Positions 8,410 to 16,955 of a DNA stretch of 64,000 bases are shown here, one piece after another. The DNA lies in NCBI RefSeq assembly GCF_043497005.1, contig NZ_JBIEKE010000002.1:930001-994000 (forward strand), given 5' to 3'. The notes under the pieces were generated by a model that was given only the letters and a program-made list of their open reading frames with translations, made no database searches and had not been told where the DNA came from. The stretch is from Halobacillus_A sp043497005 (GTDB lineage Bacteria > Bacillota > Bacilli > Bacillales > Halobacillaceae). Every line of letters starts with the position of its first letter. The first letter of the stretch is position 1. Made by a program: the position numbers and the translations under genes.

Positions 8410-9345
8410 CTATAAAGCAGATACGAGGAACTGATGAAGAAAATATAAAAAAGGAAGAGTTATAATCGATATAATTGTTGTTAAAGCCACACCGATCGCT
8501 GCAAAGGAAACATCTCCCCCATATTTTTGAGCATAAAGAAAAACGGTAGGTGCGGAAGGAGCAGCTGTAATAAGAAGAGCCACAGCTGTTAAAACTGTAG
8601 GGATAGACAGGAGGGTAAATGGGAGCAGACATAATGGAATTATTAGCAATCTTACAAATACGACCACCCAGGTATGCAAGTTTTTGCATACCTGGGTGAA
8701 TTCCTGCCATTTTAAGTCTGCAAGAATACTCCCAATCATTAGCATTGACAAAGGAATAGTGGGCCTTCCTAAATAGGTAAGCACTCCCTCCACTATGTTC
8801 GGAAGTTGAACAGGTGTAATCATAATCAGCACACCGAATACAGTAGCTAGAATACCGGGGTTAAAAAACACTTCTCTCAAACGAAAGGAATTTTTTCTCC
8901 CGACAAAGAGATAAATACCATATATCCATATTAAAAGTAAATATAATAAATTGAAAATTGCCGCATACATTATGCCTTGCTCACGGAATAAGGCATAACA
9001 CACCGCATAACCGATAAAGCCTTGATTTCCAAACAACATTAAAGACTGATACACAACTCCTCTTGACTCCCCAACTTTTGTTCGTTTCTTAATACTTAGT
9101 GAAAGTAGATAAGCTGTGAGAAGAGCATAGCCGGAGAGCAGAATCAGCATGAAAAAATCCCCAAAAATATGTAATTCCTCAGAGAAGTTCATGGAAGCTA
9201 AGATCAAACAAGGAAGGGTAATATTTAAGACCAGCGGAGCTAGTACTTGTTCCGTTTGCTGTGGCAGCCAACCTGCTCTCTTTGATACAAAGCCGCTCAA
9301 CCCTATGACATAAAGGGTAAATAATTCAGTCACTGCCATACACAT
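8410..9345 (-). CDS. AEC-family (auxin efflux carrier-type) permease
   Basis: This is a predicted ten-TM transporter of the Mem_trans/AEC family, which exports or exchanges small organic anions such as malate or malonate in bacteria; the substrate cannot be read from sequence. The 311 residues start at the ATG at 9345 (MCMAVTELFTLYVIGLSGFV), preceded by AAGGAGG with 8-nt spacing; an upstream in-frame start would add 40 unlikely residues across the ribosome-binding site. Internal PLVLNITLPCLILASMN and the two-half hydrophobic profile fit the family. It appears monocistronic. Confidence 0.85.
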   Translation of the reverse strand: MCMAVTELFTLYVIGLSGFVSKRAGWLPQQTEQVLAPLVLNITLPCLILASMNFSEELHIFGDFFMLILLSGYALLTAYLLSLSIKKRTKVGESRGVVYQSLMLFGNQGFIGYAVCYALFREQGIMYAAIFNLLYLLLIWIYGIYLFVGRKNSFRLREVFFNPGILATVFGVLIMITPVQLPNIVEGVLTYLGRPTIPLSMLMIGSILADLKWQEFTQVCKNLHTWVVVFVRLLIIPLCLLPFTLLSIPTVLTAVALLITAAPSAPTVFLYAQKYGGDVSFAAIGVALTTIISIITLPFLYFLHQFLVSAL

Positions 9346-9411
9346 CCCCCCTCCCTCCTTCCAATGTATGAAGGAACAAAATGAGGAGTGCCTTACAATA
9401 GTAGAAACTAG

Positions 9412-9446
9412 AAAAAGCTTACGCCATATTAGACGCAAGCTTTTAT
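9412..9446 (-). terminator. Intrinsic terminator after the PH-domain gene
   Basis: The arms AAAAGCTT and AAGCTTTT, with two further G-C pairs past one mismatch, are followed by TTTTTC on the minus strand. It lies between the stop of the 9500-9874 gene and the AEC permease start. Confidence 0.75.
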
Positions 9447-9499
9447 TAAACTTCCCTTTCAGCAATTGAAAGGGACTACTCTATTCTTAAAGCTCATTA

Positions 9500-9874
9500 T
9501 TACAGTACATATTGAGCAAGCGTACGCTGTACGTCTTCAATCGGACTGTCTTTTTTAAACAGTTTTTCGATCGGAGCGGACTGACCTGAAAGCCAAATTT
9601 TTAATTCAGAATCAAGGTCGAAGCTGCCCGCCGTCTCTGTACTGAAGTGTGTAATGGTTTTATAAGGGATACTGTGGTACTCGACTTTCTTACCTGTCAT
9701 TCCCTGTTTGTCTACTAGAATTAATCGTTTGTTTGTGAAAATGAATGAGTCCCTTATTACCTTATATCCGCTTTCTACTATTTCGTCATTAATTAAAACG
9801 TGCTTTAATTCCTTGCTCAGTTTTTCTTTATCCACTTCACTGGCATTGCCCATAAGACCGTCTAAAAATCCCAA
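9500..9874 (-). CDS. Small bacterial PH-domain protein (bPH_1 family)
   Basis: This 124-residue cytoplasmic protein has no signal peptide or TM segment. From about residue 25 to the end it resembles the bacterial pleckstrin-homology domain PF08000: ...FIFTNKRLILVDKQGMTGKK, then YHSIPYKTITHFSTETAG and an alternating beta pattern. The TTG start at 9874 follows AAGGAGG. The family's role is not established. It is transcribed alone, with its own terminator. Confidence 0.85.
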   Translation of the reverse strand: MGFLDGLMGNASEVDKEKLSKELKHVLINDEIVESGYKVIRDSFIFTNKRLILVDKQGMTGKKVEYHSIPYKTITHFSTETAGSFDLDSELKIWLSGQSAPIEKLFKKDSPIEDVQRTLAQYVL

Positions 9875-10217
9875 AATATTTCCTCCTTAAAATCCGAGTT
9901 TCTTCCTATTATATATAACTCCATTATTTTTACAATTAGAATGGTTTCATTTCGGATAATTTTCGATTGGTTTTTAACTGCTATGAACAATTCTGCATAG
10001 TCCCTGACAACTTGTGCAAGAAGTAGCAATCGGATTTTTGTTTCTTTTCCTTATTTATAAGATACACTTACCGTTTAATCATTACCCTGCAATAATTATC
10101 AACTTTCCTCAAAAGGCAAAATTTATTCATAACTTTCTAATCCAGTAACATATCCTTCTATATAGGTTTATATTGATTCAATTTCTATATAAAATTCGCA
10201 AAATTCTATTTATACCC

Positions 10218-10246
10218 TTGTCAAACCTTTATCTGTAGTGTACATT
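10218..10246 (+). promoter_or_regulatory. SigA-type promoter of metI-metC
   Basis: TTGTCA (10218-10223), a 17-nt spacer and TACATT (10241-10246) lie about 32 nt before the SAM riboswitch, the expected place for its promoter. Confidence 0.7.
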
Positions 10247-10277
10247 AGGGTGAAAGAATTAAATAACGAATATTGAT

Positions 10278-10388
10278 TTCTTATCACGAGAGGCAGAGGG
10301 ACTGGCCCGTCGAAGCCTCAGCAACCACTGGTACGACCAGTAAGGTGCTAACTCCAGCAAGTTGATTCGTCAACTTGGAAGATAAGAA
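10278..10388 (+). promoter_or_regulatory. SAM-I (S-box) riboswitch
   Basis: Classic S-box: TTCTTATCACGAGAGGCAGA, then GGGACTGGCCC, GAAGCCTCAGCAACC, a GGTGC-TAA-TCC block, and closing GGAAGATAAGAA that pairs with the 5' strand. It binds S-adenosylmethionine and terminates transcription of metI-metC when SAM is abundant. Confidence 0.98.
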
Positions 10389-10405
10389 GAAGGATTTAAA
10401 CAACA

Positions 10406-10436
10406 AAGTCTTCTTCTTATAAGAAGGCTTTTTTTA
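10406..10436 (+). terminator. SAM riboswitch expression-platform terminator
   Basis: A ten-pair stem, AAGTCTTCTT (10406-10415) with AAGAAGGCTT (10421-10430), is followed by a T run. It is the regulated terminator of the S-box leader. Confidence 0.95.
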
Positions 10437-10455
10437 TTTTTCAACGAAACGGGGA

Positions 10456-11586
10456 ATGATCATGTGTGGTAGAAAAGCAGAAACAAAATTAGTTCATACA
10501 GGAAAAAATAACGGGGATGCTTCAGGAGCAATTAACGCACCTGTTCACTTTTCCACCGCCTATGAACATCCAGGGCTTGGGGAGTCCACTGGCTTTGACT
10601 ATACAAGAACAGGCAATCCAACACGTACGCTTCTTGAACAATCCGTAGCAGATCTAGAAAAAGGAAATGCAGCCTTCGCTTTCAGCTCAGGTATGGCGGC
10701 CATTCAAGGGGCCTTATCCATTTTCAAAACAGGGGATGAAATTGTCGTTTCAGAAGACGTTTACGGTGGAAGTTACCGATTCTTCGACTATCTCTCCAAT
10801 CAATATGGCCTGAAATTCATCTATTGTGACAGTAAGCGGCTCTCACAAATTGAAAACTACATAACGGAGCAAACGAAGGCGCTCTACATTGAATCGCCTA
10901 CGAATCCACTCATGCACACAGCAGATATACCGGCTATTTCGATCATTGCTAAAAAACATGATGTTTTACTGCTTGTTGATAATACGCTTTATACTCCACT
11001 CCTTCAACAGCCAATTACTGAAGGTGCCGACATCATCATTCACAGCGCCACGAAGTACTTAGGCGGCCATAACGATGTCCTCGCTGGTCTAGTGGTTGCT
11101 AAAAATGAAGAATTGAGTGAAAAGATAGGTTATTTTCAGAATACGGCCGGGGCCGTACTATCACCCTTTGATTCATGGCTGCTTATGAGAGGAATGAAGA
11201 CGTTATCTATAAGAATGGAAAAACACGAGAAGAATGCTGCTTTCCTCGTAGCGTTTTTAAAAGAGCATGAAGATATAACGGACGTCTTTTACCCGGGACG
11301 CGGCGGCATGCTTTCGTTCAGACTGAAATCTGAGTATTGTGTCGATCCATTTTTACGAAAGTTAGAAGTCATTACGTTCGCTGAAAGCCTTGGAGGCGTA
11401 GAGAGCTTCATCACTTACCCAACCACGCAAACACACGCTGATATACCAGAAGAGACACGTCAGCGCTACGGGGTATGTAATCGGTTGTTACGTTTTTCAG
11501 TAGGAATTGAACATGTCGATGACTTAAAAACGGATTTAGAACAAGCACTGGCCAGCTTAAAAAAGGAGGAAATTTACCATGACTAA
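10456..11586 (+). CDS. metI: Cystathionine gamma-synthase / O-acetylhomoserine thiolyase
   Basis: This Cys/Met-metabolism PLP enzyme joins O-acetylhomoserine with cysteine (or sulfide) on the route to methionine. The 376 residues carry FAFSSGMAAIQGAL, SPTNPLMHTADIP, and the PLP-lysine motif HSATKYLGGHNDVLAGLVV; the C-terminal GGVESFITYPTTQTH is typical of MetI. A GGGGAA site precedes the start; an internal ATG two codons on is possible. It is under SAM-riboswitch control and overlaps metC by 8 nt. Confidence 0.95.
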   Translation: MIMCGRKAETKLVHTGKNNGDASGAINAPVHFSTAYEHPGLGESTGFDYTRTGNPTRTLLEQSVADLEKGNAAFAFSSGMAAIQGALSIFKTGDEIVVSEDVYGGSYRFFDYLSNQYGLKFIYCDSKRLSQIENYITEQTKALYIESPTNPLMHTADIPAISIIAKKHDVLLLVDNTLYTPLLQQPITEGADIIIHSATKYLGGHNDVLAGLVVAKNEELSEKIGYFQNTAGAVLSPFDSWLLMRGMKTLSIRMEKHEKNAAFLVAFLKEHEDITDVFYPGRGGMLSFRLKSEYCVDPFLRKLEVITFAESLGGVESFITYPTTQTHADIPEETRQRYGVCNRLLRFSVGIEHVDDLKTDLEQALASLKKEEIYHD

Positions 11587-12760
11587 TCATCACACGTTTC
11601 AAACTCGTCTGCTTCACAATGATCACAAATTTGACCGGGAAACCGGGGCGGTAAGTGTGCCGATTCAGCAAGCTTCCACGTTCCATCAGGCTGACTTTGA
11701 TAACCCGGGTATCTATGACTATAGTCGTTCCGGAAATCCTACAAGGGAAGCGTTAGAAGATACGATTGCTAATCTAGAAGGCGGTACACGCGGGTTTGCA
11801 TTTGCTTCAGGAATGGCAGCCATTTCAACCTCTTTCATGCTTCTATCAAAAGGCGATCACGTTGTTATTTCAGAAGACGTATATGGCGGTACATTTCGAA
11901 TGATTCATGATGTTTTAGGTCGTTTTGGCATTGAGCATACGTTTGTTAATATGACAGATCTTCACGAGGTAGCAACTGCTATACAACCGAATACAAAGGT
12001 ATTGTATATTGAAACACCTTCCAATCCTTTATTAAATATCACCGATATTCAAGCTGTAAGTAAGCTTGCGAAAGCCAACGACTGCCTGACTTTTGTTGAT
12101 AATACATTTATGACTCCTGCTCTACAACAACCGCTTGAGTTAGGTGCGGATCTTGTCCTGCACAGTGCAACGAAGTTTATCGCGGGACACAGTGACGTAG
12201 TAGCTGGACTAGCCGCAACCAACCATCCGGAAATTGAAGCACAGCTAGGCTTTTTGCAAAATTCCTTTGGTTCCATCCTGGGAGCGCATGATTGCTGGCT
12301 AGTGTTACGGGGATTAAAGACACTAGACTGCCGCTTGAAACAGTCATCCGAGTCTGCTGAAGTAATTGCAACCTACTTGGCTGGACACCCGCTTATAGAG
12401 GAAGTTTACTATCCTGGATTCAGTTCGCACCCTGGATCCTCTATCCATGCCTATCAGTCAAGCGGAGCAGGAGCGGTCTTATCGTTTCGGTTAAAAGACG
12501 AAGCGGCCGTCCGTACATTCAGCCAGCATATCGAATTGCCTGTGTTTGCTGTAAGCTTAGGAGCCGTGGAATCAATTCTATCCTATCCGGCAAAAATGTC
12601 CCACGCGGCAATGCCTGAACATGAGCGGTTAAAGCGCGGCATTACAGGGGGGCTGCTGCGCCTATCTGTAGGACTGGAAAATCCAGATGATTTAATCCGG
12701 GATTTTGAGAATGGATTGGAGTATGTCAGTGCTCAACAAGAAGTATCTAAAGCTCAATAA
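11579..12760 (+). CDS. metC: Cystathionine beta-lyase
   Basis: This PLP enzyme of the same superfamily as MetI cleaves cystathionine to homocysteine, pyruvate and ammonia. The 393 residues contain SGNPTREALEDTIANLEGG, FASGMAAISTSF, the lysine motif HSATKFIAGHSDVVAGL and GAVESILSYPAKMSHA. The ATG follows AAAGGAGGAAATTTACC, located within the end of metI, giving translational coupling. It ends before a strong terminator. Assignment of MetI versus MetC rests on operon order and similarity to the Bacillus pair. Confidence 0.94.
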   Translation: MTNHHTFQTRLLHNDHKFDRETGAVSVPIQQASTFHQADFDNPGIYDYSRSGNPTREALEDTIANLEGGTRGFAFASGMAAISTSFMLLSKGDHVVISEDVYGGTFRMIHDVLGRFGIEHTFVNMTDLHEVATAIQPNTKVLYIETPSNPLLNITDIQAVSKLAKANDCLTFVDNTFMTPALQQPLELGADLVLHSATKFIAGHSDVVAGLAATNHPEIEAQLGFLQNSFGSILGAHDCWLVLRGLKTLDCRLKQSSESAEVIATYLAGHPLIEEVYYPGFSSHPGSSIHAYQSSGAGAVLSFRLKDEAAVRTFSQHIELPVFAVSLGAVESILSYPAKMSHAAMPEHERLKRGITGGLLRLSVGLENPDDLIRDFENGLEYVSAQQEVSKAQ

Positions 12761-12772
12761 TAAAAGACTTTT

Positions 12773-12811
12773 AGCTTGTAGAGAACCTCGGGTTTTTCTA
12801 CAAGCTTTTTT
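12773..12811 (+). terminator. Intrinsic terminator of metI-metC
   Basis: The arms AGCTTGTAGA (12773-12782) and TCTACAAGCT are followed by six T. Confidence 0.93.
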
Positions 12812-12949
12812 GACCCTAAAGATGTAATGTACTTCCCTTCTGACTCGATTTAATTTTCCGCTTACACCAATTACCTCCCCCAGGAGATCTTACCTATGCT
12901 AAAGTTAATTTGTAATTATTTACTAAACAATAGTGAGTGAGGTGACTTT

Positions 12950-13510
12950 TTGTTTAAAAAATGGTTCATTATAATCTCATTCGTTTTACTCTTAGATGGT
13001 TGTGACGCAACACAAATAGATTCCAATGTAGGCCTTCACTCTTCCACAAAAGAAATCGGGTTCATTAAGCATATGATGCCAGAACAGAAGCCCGATGACT
13101 TTGGATTTTCTGTGCAATTCGGAGTGAACTATAAAAATGAAGTGAACTCGTTTGAAGATCAAGTAACCAAGGATTTAATAGCCGAAGGTGCAGTCACAGC
13201 AGATATAGCCTTTTCACCTAAGGAAAACGATAAAATTTATGAAAAAATGAAAGAAATGAATATAGTAGAAAAGAAAAAATTGACCCCTGAACAAGTGAGC
13301 GAAACAATTTGTACGCAGGAACCACACGAAGAGGACATATGGAGAATTATTATAGAGGGAGAAACGATCACGCATTCTGTTTCAGGAGCTTACTGTGAAC
13401 CTACTCATGATGCACAGAAGCTAATTGAGCTGCGGAATTATGTATTTAGTATTGTTCGAAGTAAAGAAGAATTTAAAGAACTTCCTCTGTCAAAAGCATC
13501 ATATGAGTAG
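12950..13510 (+). CDS. Putative lipoprotein of unknown function
   Basis: This 186-residue protein starts at a TTG (12950) after GAGGTGA. The N-terminus MFKKWFIIISFVLLLDGC looks like a lipoprotein signal, with Cys18 as the lipidation site; Asp at -2 is unusual. The mature part is charged, with no family I recognise; it has three further Cys (in ETICTQE, GAYCEP and the signal region), so a disulfide is possible. It stands alone between the met operon terminator and a repeat element. Function unknown. Confidence 0.7.
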   Translation: MFKKWFIIISFVLLLDGCDATQIDSNVGLHSSTKEIGFIKHMMPEQKPDDFGFSVQFGVNYKNEVNSFEDQVTKDLIAEGAVTADIAFSPKENDKIYEKMKEMNIVEKKKLTPEQVSETICTQEPHEEDIWRIIIEGETITHSVSGAYCEPTHDAQKLIELRNYVFSIVRSKEEFKELPLSKASYE

Positions 13511-13513
13511 GAT

Positions 13514-13917
13514 AAAGGCTGGGATAAAACTGAATAAAGCATAAAATAATCCGAACGATTTTATTGAAATCAGTTCGGATTATTTATGTGTGAAGAATGG
13601 ACTTTACCATTGCTCCGTCAAAATACATGAAGTCACTAAAAAACTAAGTCCATGAAAGATAGAATGTAAAAAGCGGCACTTCATAAGTTTAACGAATCGT
13701 TTCACATTAGTTGTAAAATCGCACCTTGTTTGGTTCTGTTTACTGTTCTTCATTTCACTCTTATATCGTCTTAGCCAGAACAACGTATAGATGGTTCTTA
13801 GGAGCAGATATTTGAACATATAGGTTTAGATGGTTCTCTGTTGGTGCCACGATAAGCGTTCGAGGTTGACGCCTGGTCGATTAAAACCGGCCCCTTTACT
13901 TATGTCTCGGCGTCTTT
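13514..13917 (+). repeat. Composite intergenic repeat E1 with imperfect inverted ends
   Basis: The left end AAAGGCTGGGATAAAACTGA and the right end CTTTACTTATGTCTCGGCGT are imperfect inverted repeats. Inside are a hairpin module (AATAATCCGAAC/GTTCGGATTATT, 13545-13584), a GAAAGATAGAAT-x-TAAAAAG module (13654-13677) and a TCGTTTCACATTAG module (13698-13710), each recurring elsewhere in the window. A 71-codon minus-strand frame inside it is not credible as a gene. It has no transposase, so it is MITE-like at most. Confidence 0.8.
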
Positions 13918-13962
13918 AAAGCCATTATTTGAGATTTTTTCTTCTCTTCTTTAGCGACTTAT

Positions 13963-15261
13963 TTATCTCCCTTTTACCGTAAACTTTGGAAATCCAAAGA
14001 CAATGGCAAGAAGCCCTGCCAGCGCGATCAACATCGGATAAAAACAATAAGGTGTAATCGCAACCGGGGATATCCCTGCTACCCCTGCAACAGCTAGCAG
14101 CTGAGCGCCATATGGAATAACCCCCTGCACAGCACTAGCAAAAATATCAAGTAAACTTGCGGAACGGCGGGAATCGATGTCAAAGCGTTCAGCCATTTGC
14201 CTGGCTAAAGGTCCAGCAGTAATAATAGAAATTGTGTTATTAGCAGTCGAAAAGTTCACGAGGCTGACGAGGCCCGCAATACCAAGTTCTCCACCTTTAT
14301 AAGAGGAGATCTTTCGGCTGATCATCTGAATCAAGAAGGCAATGCCTCCGTTTCTTCGAATTAGCTCCACGAGACCACCTAATAAGATAGCCAGCATCGC
14401 CAGCTCTTGCATGTTCGCAAATCCATCACCTATAAGGGTAACGTATTCTCCCAGGGCAATGTCACCTAACGATAATCCAACTACGCCTGCAAAGATGATC
14501 CCGCCGATGAGCACGAATATGACATTAATTCCGGCAACGGCGAAAACGAGGACCCCAATGTACGGAAGAACTTTTATCAACTGAAAGCTTGTATCTTCAC
14601 CCATAACCGAGGCCGCATTTGCTGTTAATATACTAAAAATAACAGCCGTGACTATGGCAGCAGGTAAAACGATAAAAAAGTTCGCTTTAAATTTATCTTT
14701 CATCTGCGTGCCCTGAGTGCGGACGGCAGCTATGGTGGTATCTGAAATAATCGATAAGTTATCTCCAAACATAGAGCCGCTCACAATGGCCCCCATCGTT
14801 AATGCAAGTCCAATATCTGTTTGATCGGCTACACCGAGGCCAATGGGAGCCAGTGCGGCTATTGTTCCTGTTGATGTACCCATTGAGATCGAAATAAAGC
14901 AGCAAATAATAAACAAACCGACGAGCAGTAAATTTTCAGGAAGAATACTTAATCCTAAATTAACAGTTGAATCTACTGCACCCACCCCTTCAGCTACTGA
15001 AGCAAAGGCCCCGGCAAGCAGGAAGATAACGACCATTAAAATAATATTCGGGTGGCCTCCTCCTTCAGTCAGCTGCGTCACTTTTGTTTGAAAATCCGTT
15101 TTCTTATTCATCATTAAGCCGACTAGAATGGCGGCAAAGACCGCGACTAGTACCGGCATTTGATAAAAATCCCCGGTAATAATGCCAGAGCCTATAAATA
15201 GAATAATAAACACGCCAAATGGAATAAGTGCGAGCGGATTGGCTTTTATATCTTGATCCAT
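13963..15261 (-). CDS. NhaC-superfamily carrier, probable methionine transporter (MetT-type)
   Basis: This 432-residue membrane protein has about eleven hydrophobic segments and family signatures such as GTSTGTIAALAPIG, GSMFGDNLSIISDTTIAA and STANNTISIITAGP. By fold it is a Na+/H+ antiporter-superfamily carrier (YuiF/NhaC-like). Its leader is a SAM-I riboswitch, and NhaC-type proteins under S-box control have been predicted to be methionine transporters (MetT); I infer the same here. The ATG follows AAGGAGG. The alternative is a general Na+-coupled amino-acid or proton carrier. Confidence 0.85.
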   Translation of the reverse strand: MDQDIKANPLALIPFGVFIILFIGSGIITGDFYQMPVLVAVFAAILVGLMMNKKTDFQTKVTQLTEGGGHPNIILMVVIFLLAGAFASVAEGVGAVDSTVNLGLSILPENLLLVGLFIICCFISISMGTSTGTIAALAPIGLGVADQTDIGLALTMGAIVSGSMFGDNLSIISDTTIAAVRTQGTQMKDKFKANFFIVLPAAIVTAVIFSILTANAASVMGEDTSFQLIKVLPYIGVLVFAVAGINVIFVLIGGIIFAGVVGLSLGDIALGEYVTLIGDGFANMQELAMLAILLGGLVELIRRNGGIAFLIQMISRKISSYKGGELGIAGLVSLVNFSTANNTISIITAGPLARQMAERFDIDSRRSASLLDIFASAVQGVIPYGAQLLAVAGVAGISPVAITPYCFYPMLIALAGLLAIVFGFPKFTVKGR

Positions 15262-15290
15262 TCAAATTCCTCCTTGTCTTTCGTTAATCC

Positions 15291-15326
15291 AAAAAAAGAG
15301 CCTTCACTTAGGAGAAGGCTCTTTTA
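15291..15326 (-). terminator. SAM riboswitch terminator (carrier gene)
   Basis: The stem AAGAGCCTTC / GAAGGCTCTT with a T run on the minus strand lies between the aptamer and the carrier start codon. Confidence 0.95.
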
Positions 15327-15327
15327 A

Positions 15328-15437
15328 TACCCTTCTCATCTACCAAGTTAACACTTGCTGGACTTAGCACCTTACTGAATTTTCAGTGGTTGCTGAAGCA
15401 TCGTAGGACCAGGTTCCTCCGCTTCTCTTGATAAGAA
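15328..15437 (-). promoter_or_regulatory. SAM-I (S-box) riboswitch
   Basis: On the minus strand the order is TTCTTATCAAGAGAAGCGGA, then GGAACCTGGTCC, GATGCTTCAGCAACC, AAGGTGCTAAGTCCAGCA and closing GATGAGAAGG. All core S-box elements are present. It controls the downstream NhaC-superfamily carrier and links it to methionine/SAM status. Confidence 0.97.
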
Positions 15438-15468
15438 AATCAACGATATTCATTTAAAATCTAGACCT

Positions 15469-15497
15469 ACTTTACAAGAAAGCAAGGAATGTGACAA
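15469..15497 (-). promoter_or_regulatory. Promoter of SAM riboswitch/carrier transcript
   Basis: On the minus strand, TTGTCA (15497-15492), a 17-nt spacer and TAAAGT (15474-15469) lie some 30 nt before the aptamer. Confidence 0.6.
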
Positions 15498-15661
15498 GGG
15501 TTAGATGCGCAAATGGACATAGTACTACTATTCACACTTTTCAGCCAATATTAAATATGTTTTTTAAATATAAATTCAAACTGTATATATTGGAAATTGA
15601 GGGATCAGCGGTTATGATAGAAGGAGTGTGGTTCGATAACATTTGAGAGGAGGGCTGTTCA

Positions 15662-16309
15662 GTGAGTATTCGTACAAAACAACGAATCTTATTTTATACG
15701 ATGGGCATTATTATCATGACGTTCGGCATTGCGCTAACCATTCATTCTCACCTGGGTACTTCCCCGTTTGATGCCCTTCTTGTCGGATTATTTCGTACGT
15801 TCGGTCTTACAATAGGCAGCTGGGAAGTCGTTGTAGCCTTTACGTTAATCATTTTTAATGCAGTCGCGGAAAAGAAAAAGCCTGAATACTTTGCCATCAT
15901 CACAGCACTCGTTACCGGCTTTTTCATTGACGTATGGGTGTTTTCTACAGAAGGATGGATTGCGCCAGAATCCCCGGTCATGCAGTTGATCTGTCTATTG
16001 TTTGGTCTCTTTTTTGCAGGCTTAGGAATTGCTATAAATTTGCAAGCCGATTTCGCACCTAATCCATTTGATCGAACGATGCTCGTTGTAAGAAAGCTGA
16101 CAGGTTTAAATGTTTCTCTATCGAGAGCATTAGTGAGCGTTGTCCTTGCTGCGATAGCCTTTCTTTTTAGCGGGCCAATAGGAGTAGGGACTGTTATCAT
16201 TACTCTCTTCAGCGGTGTGATCATCCACTTCTTTATGCCTTATGTTGCTAAAGTGGATGAGTCTATGACAGAAGGATCCATTAAAAAACGAAAAGCTCAC
16301 ATCTCTTAA
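15662..16309 (+). CDS. YczE/YitT-like multi-pass membrane protein
   Basis: This 215-residue integral membrane protein has about five to six TM helices. It resembles the COG2364 (YczE/YyaS) family: RILFYTMGIIIMTFGIAL, HLGTSPFDALLVG and a second NPFDRTMLVV repeat of that loop. The exact function is unknown; YczE is linked to lipopeptide production in one Bacillus strain, which should not be transferred here. The GTG start at 15662 follows GAGGAGGG. It is monocistronic, followed by a GGTACC-type repeat. Confidence 0.85.
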   Translation: MSIRTKQRILFYTMGIIIMTFGIALTIHSHLGTSPFDALLVGLFRTFGLTIGSWEVVVAFTLIIFNAVAEKKKPEYFAIITALVTGFFIDVWVFSTEGWIAPESPVMQLICLLFGLFFAGLGIAINLQADFAPNPFDRTMLVVRKLTGLNVSLSRALVSVVLAAIAFLFSGPIGVGTVIITLFSGVIIHFFMPYVAKVDESMTEGSIKKRKAHIS

Positions 16310-16315
16310 CAACCG

Positions 16316-16394
16316 GCACGCTTACCGGGGAGCAGGCACCGAGACTCACCCCTGACACTTCGCTCTTTTACAGCTTTTCGGTACCTGCTGCCCT
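16316..16394 (-). repeat. GGTACC-type dispersed stem-loop, copy K1
   Basis: It contains CTTCGCTCTTTTACAGCTTT and TCGGTACCTGC, matching the other three copies. The 5' arm (ACCGGGGAGCAGGCACCGA) is diverged. Orientation is as in the 50253 copy and opposite to the 41774 and 51849 copies. Confidence 0.75.
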
Positions 16395-16901
16395 TTATTT
16401 ACCTTCTGCATTCGAGCTCCAAAATATATGTACTATGCTGGCCAGCAGAGCTGCGTCTAAGCTTTTTAATTCTTGCATTGATTCTATTTGCACTTTATGT
16501 TGAAAAAAACCTTTAATAACAGTGGAGCCCTTTTTATTAATCCGACCTGTCTTCTTCCAGGTAGCTTCAACCTTAATCGGTTCGTGGTCTAAGAGTTCTG
16601 CTATAATTCTGTGTTTCTTAGATGAACCATTTGATGCCCCAATTTTTCCGATTGGTTTTCCCCATTGAAAGATTGTCCACTCAAGTCCTCGCAACCGATC
16701 TCCGGATACTTGCTGGATCGTATATTCTTGATTCGTTTCTTCACTTAGGACCTCGAGATTCACTTCTTTATGTTCACGAGATGCTGTTAAACTTTCCCAA
16801 TCCTGAAAATACCGGCTCATGTAACCGATTATATATTTCCCTTTTTGAATGGCCATTTCCCTTGTAGAAGAGACGCTTTTCGGGGGTATGTATGTAATCA
16901 T
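16395..16901 (-). CDS. Uncharacterised protein, possibly tubby C-terminal-like fold
   Basis: This 168-residue protein runs from the ATG at 16901 (MITYIPPKSVSSTREMAIQK), which has AAGAGG at 7-nt spacing; an in-frame TTG at 16955 next to the upstream stop lacks a good site. The pattern of alternating beta strands (WTIFQWGKPIGKIGAS, PIKVEATWKKTGR, HKVQIES) ending in a hydrophobic helix (DAALLASIVHIFW) resembles tubby/LURP-like single-domain proteins of bacilli. This is a weak fold guess. It follows the HAD gene by 54 nt and is probably co-transcribed. Confidence 0.7.
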   Translation of the reverse strand: MITYIPPKSVSSTREMAIQKGKYIIGYMSRYFQDWESLTASREHKEVNLEVLSEETNQEYTIQQVSGDRLRGLEWTIFQWGKPIGKIGASNGSSKKHRIIAELLDHEPIKVEATWKKTGRINKKGSTVIKGFFQHKVQIESMQELKSLDAALLASIVHIFWSSNAEGK

Positions 16902-16955
16902 TTTGAAACCTCTTTTCTTTAACGGTTTATTGTTCAAACGAAAAGGCTCCTTCAA

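Noticed and set aside
8369..8710. 113-codon minus-strand frame
   Set aside because: It overlaps the AEC permease gene in another frame; Ser/Phe/Tyr-rich composition is typical of a shadow frame.
13604..13819. 71-codon minus-strand frame inside element E1
   Set aside because: It lies wholly in a repeat element, has no ribosome site, and its sequence has no protein-like pattern.
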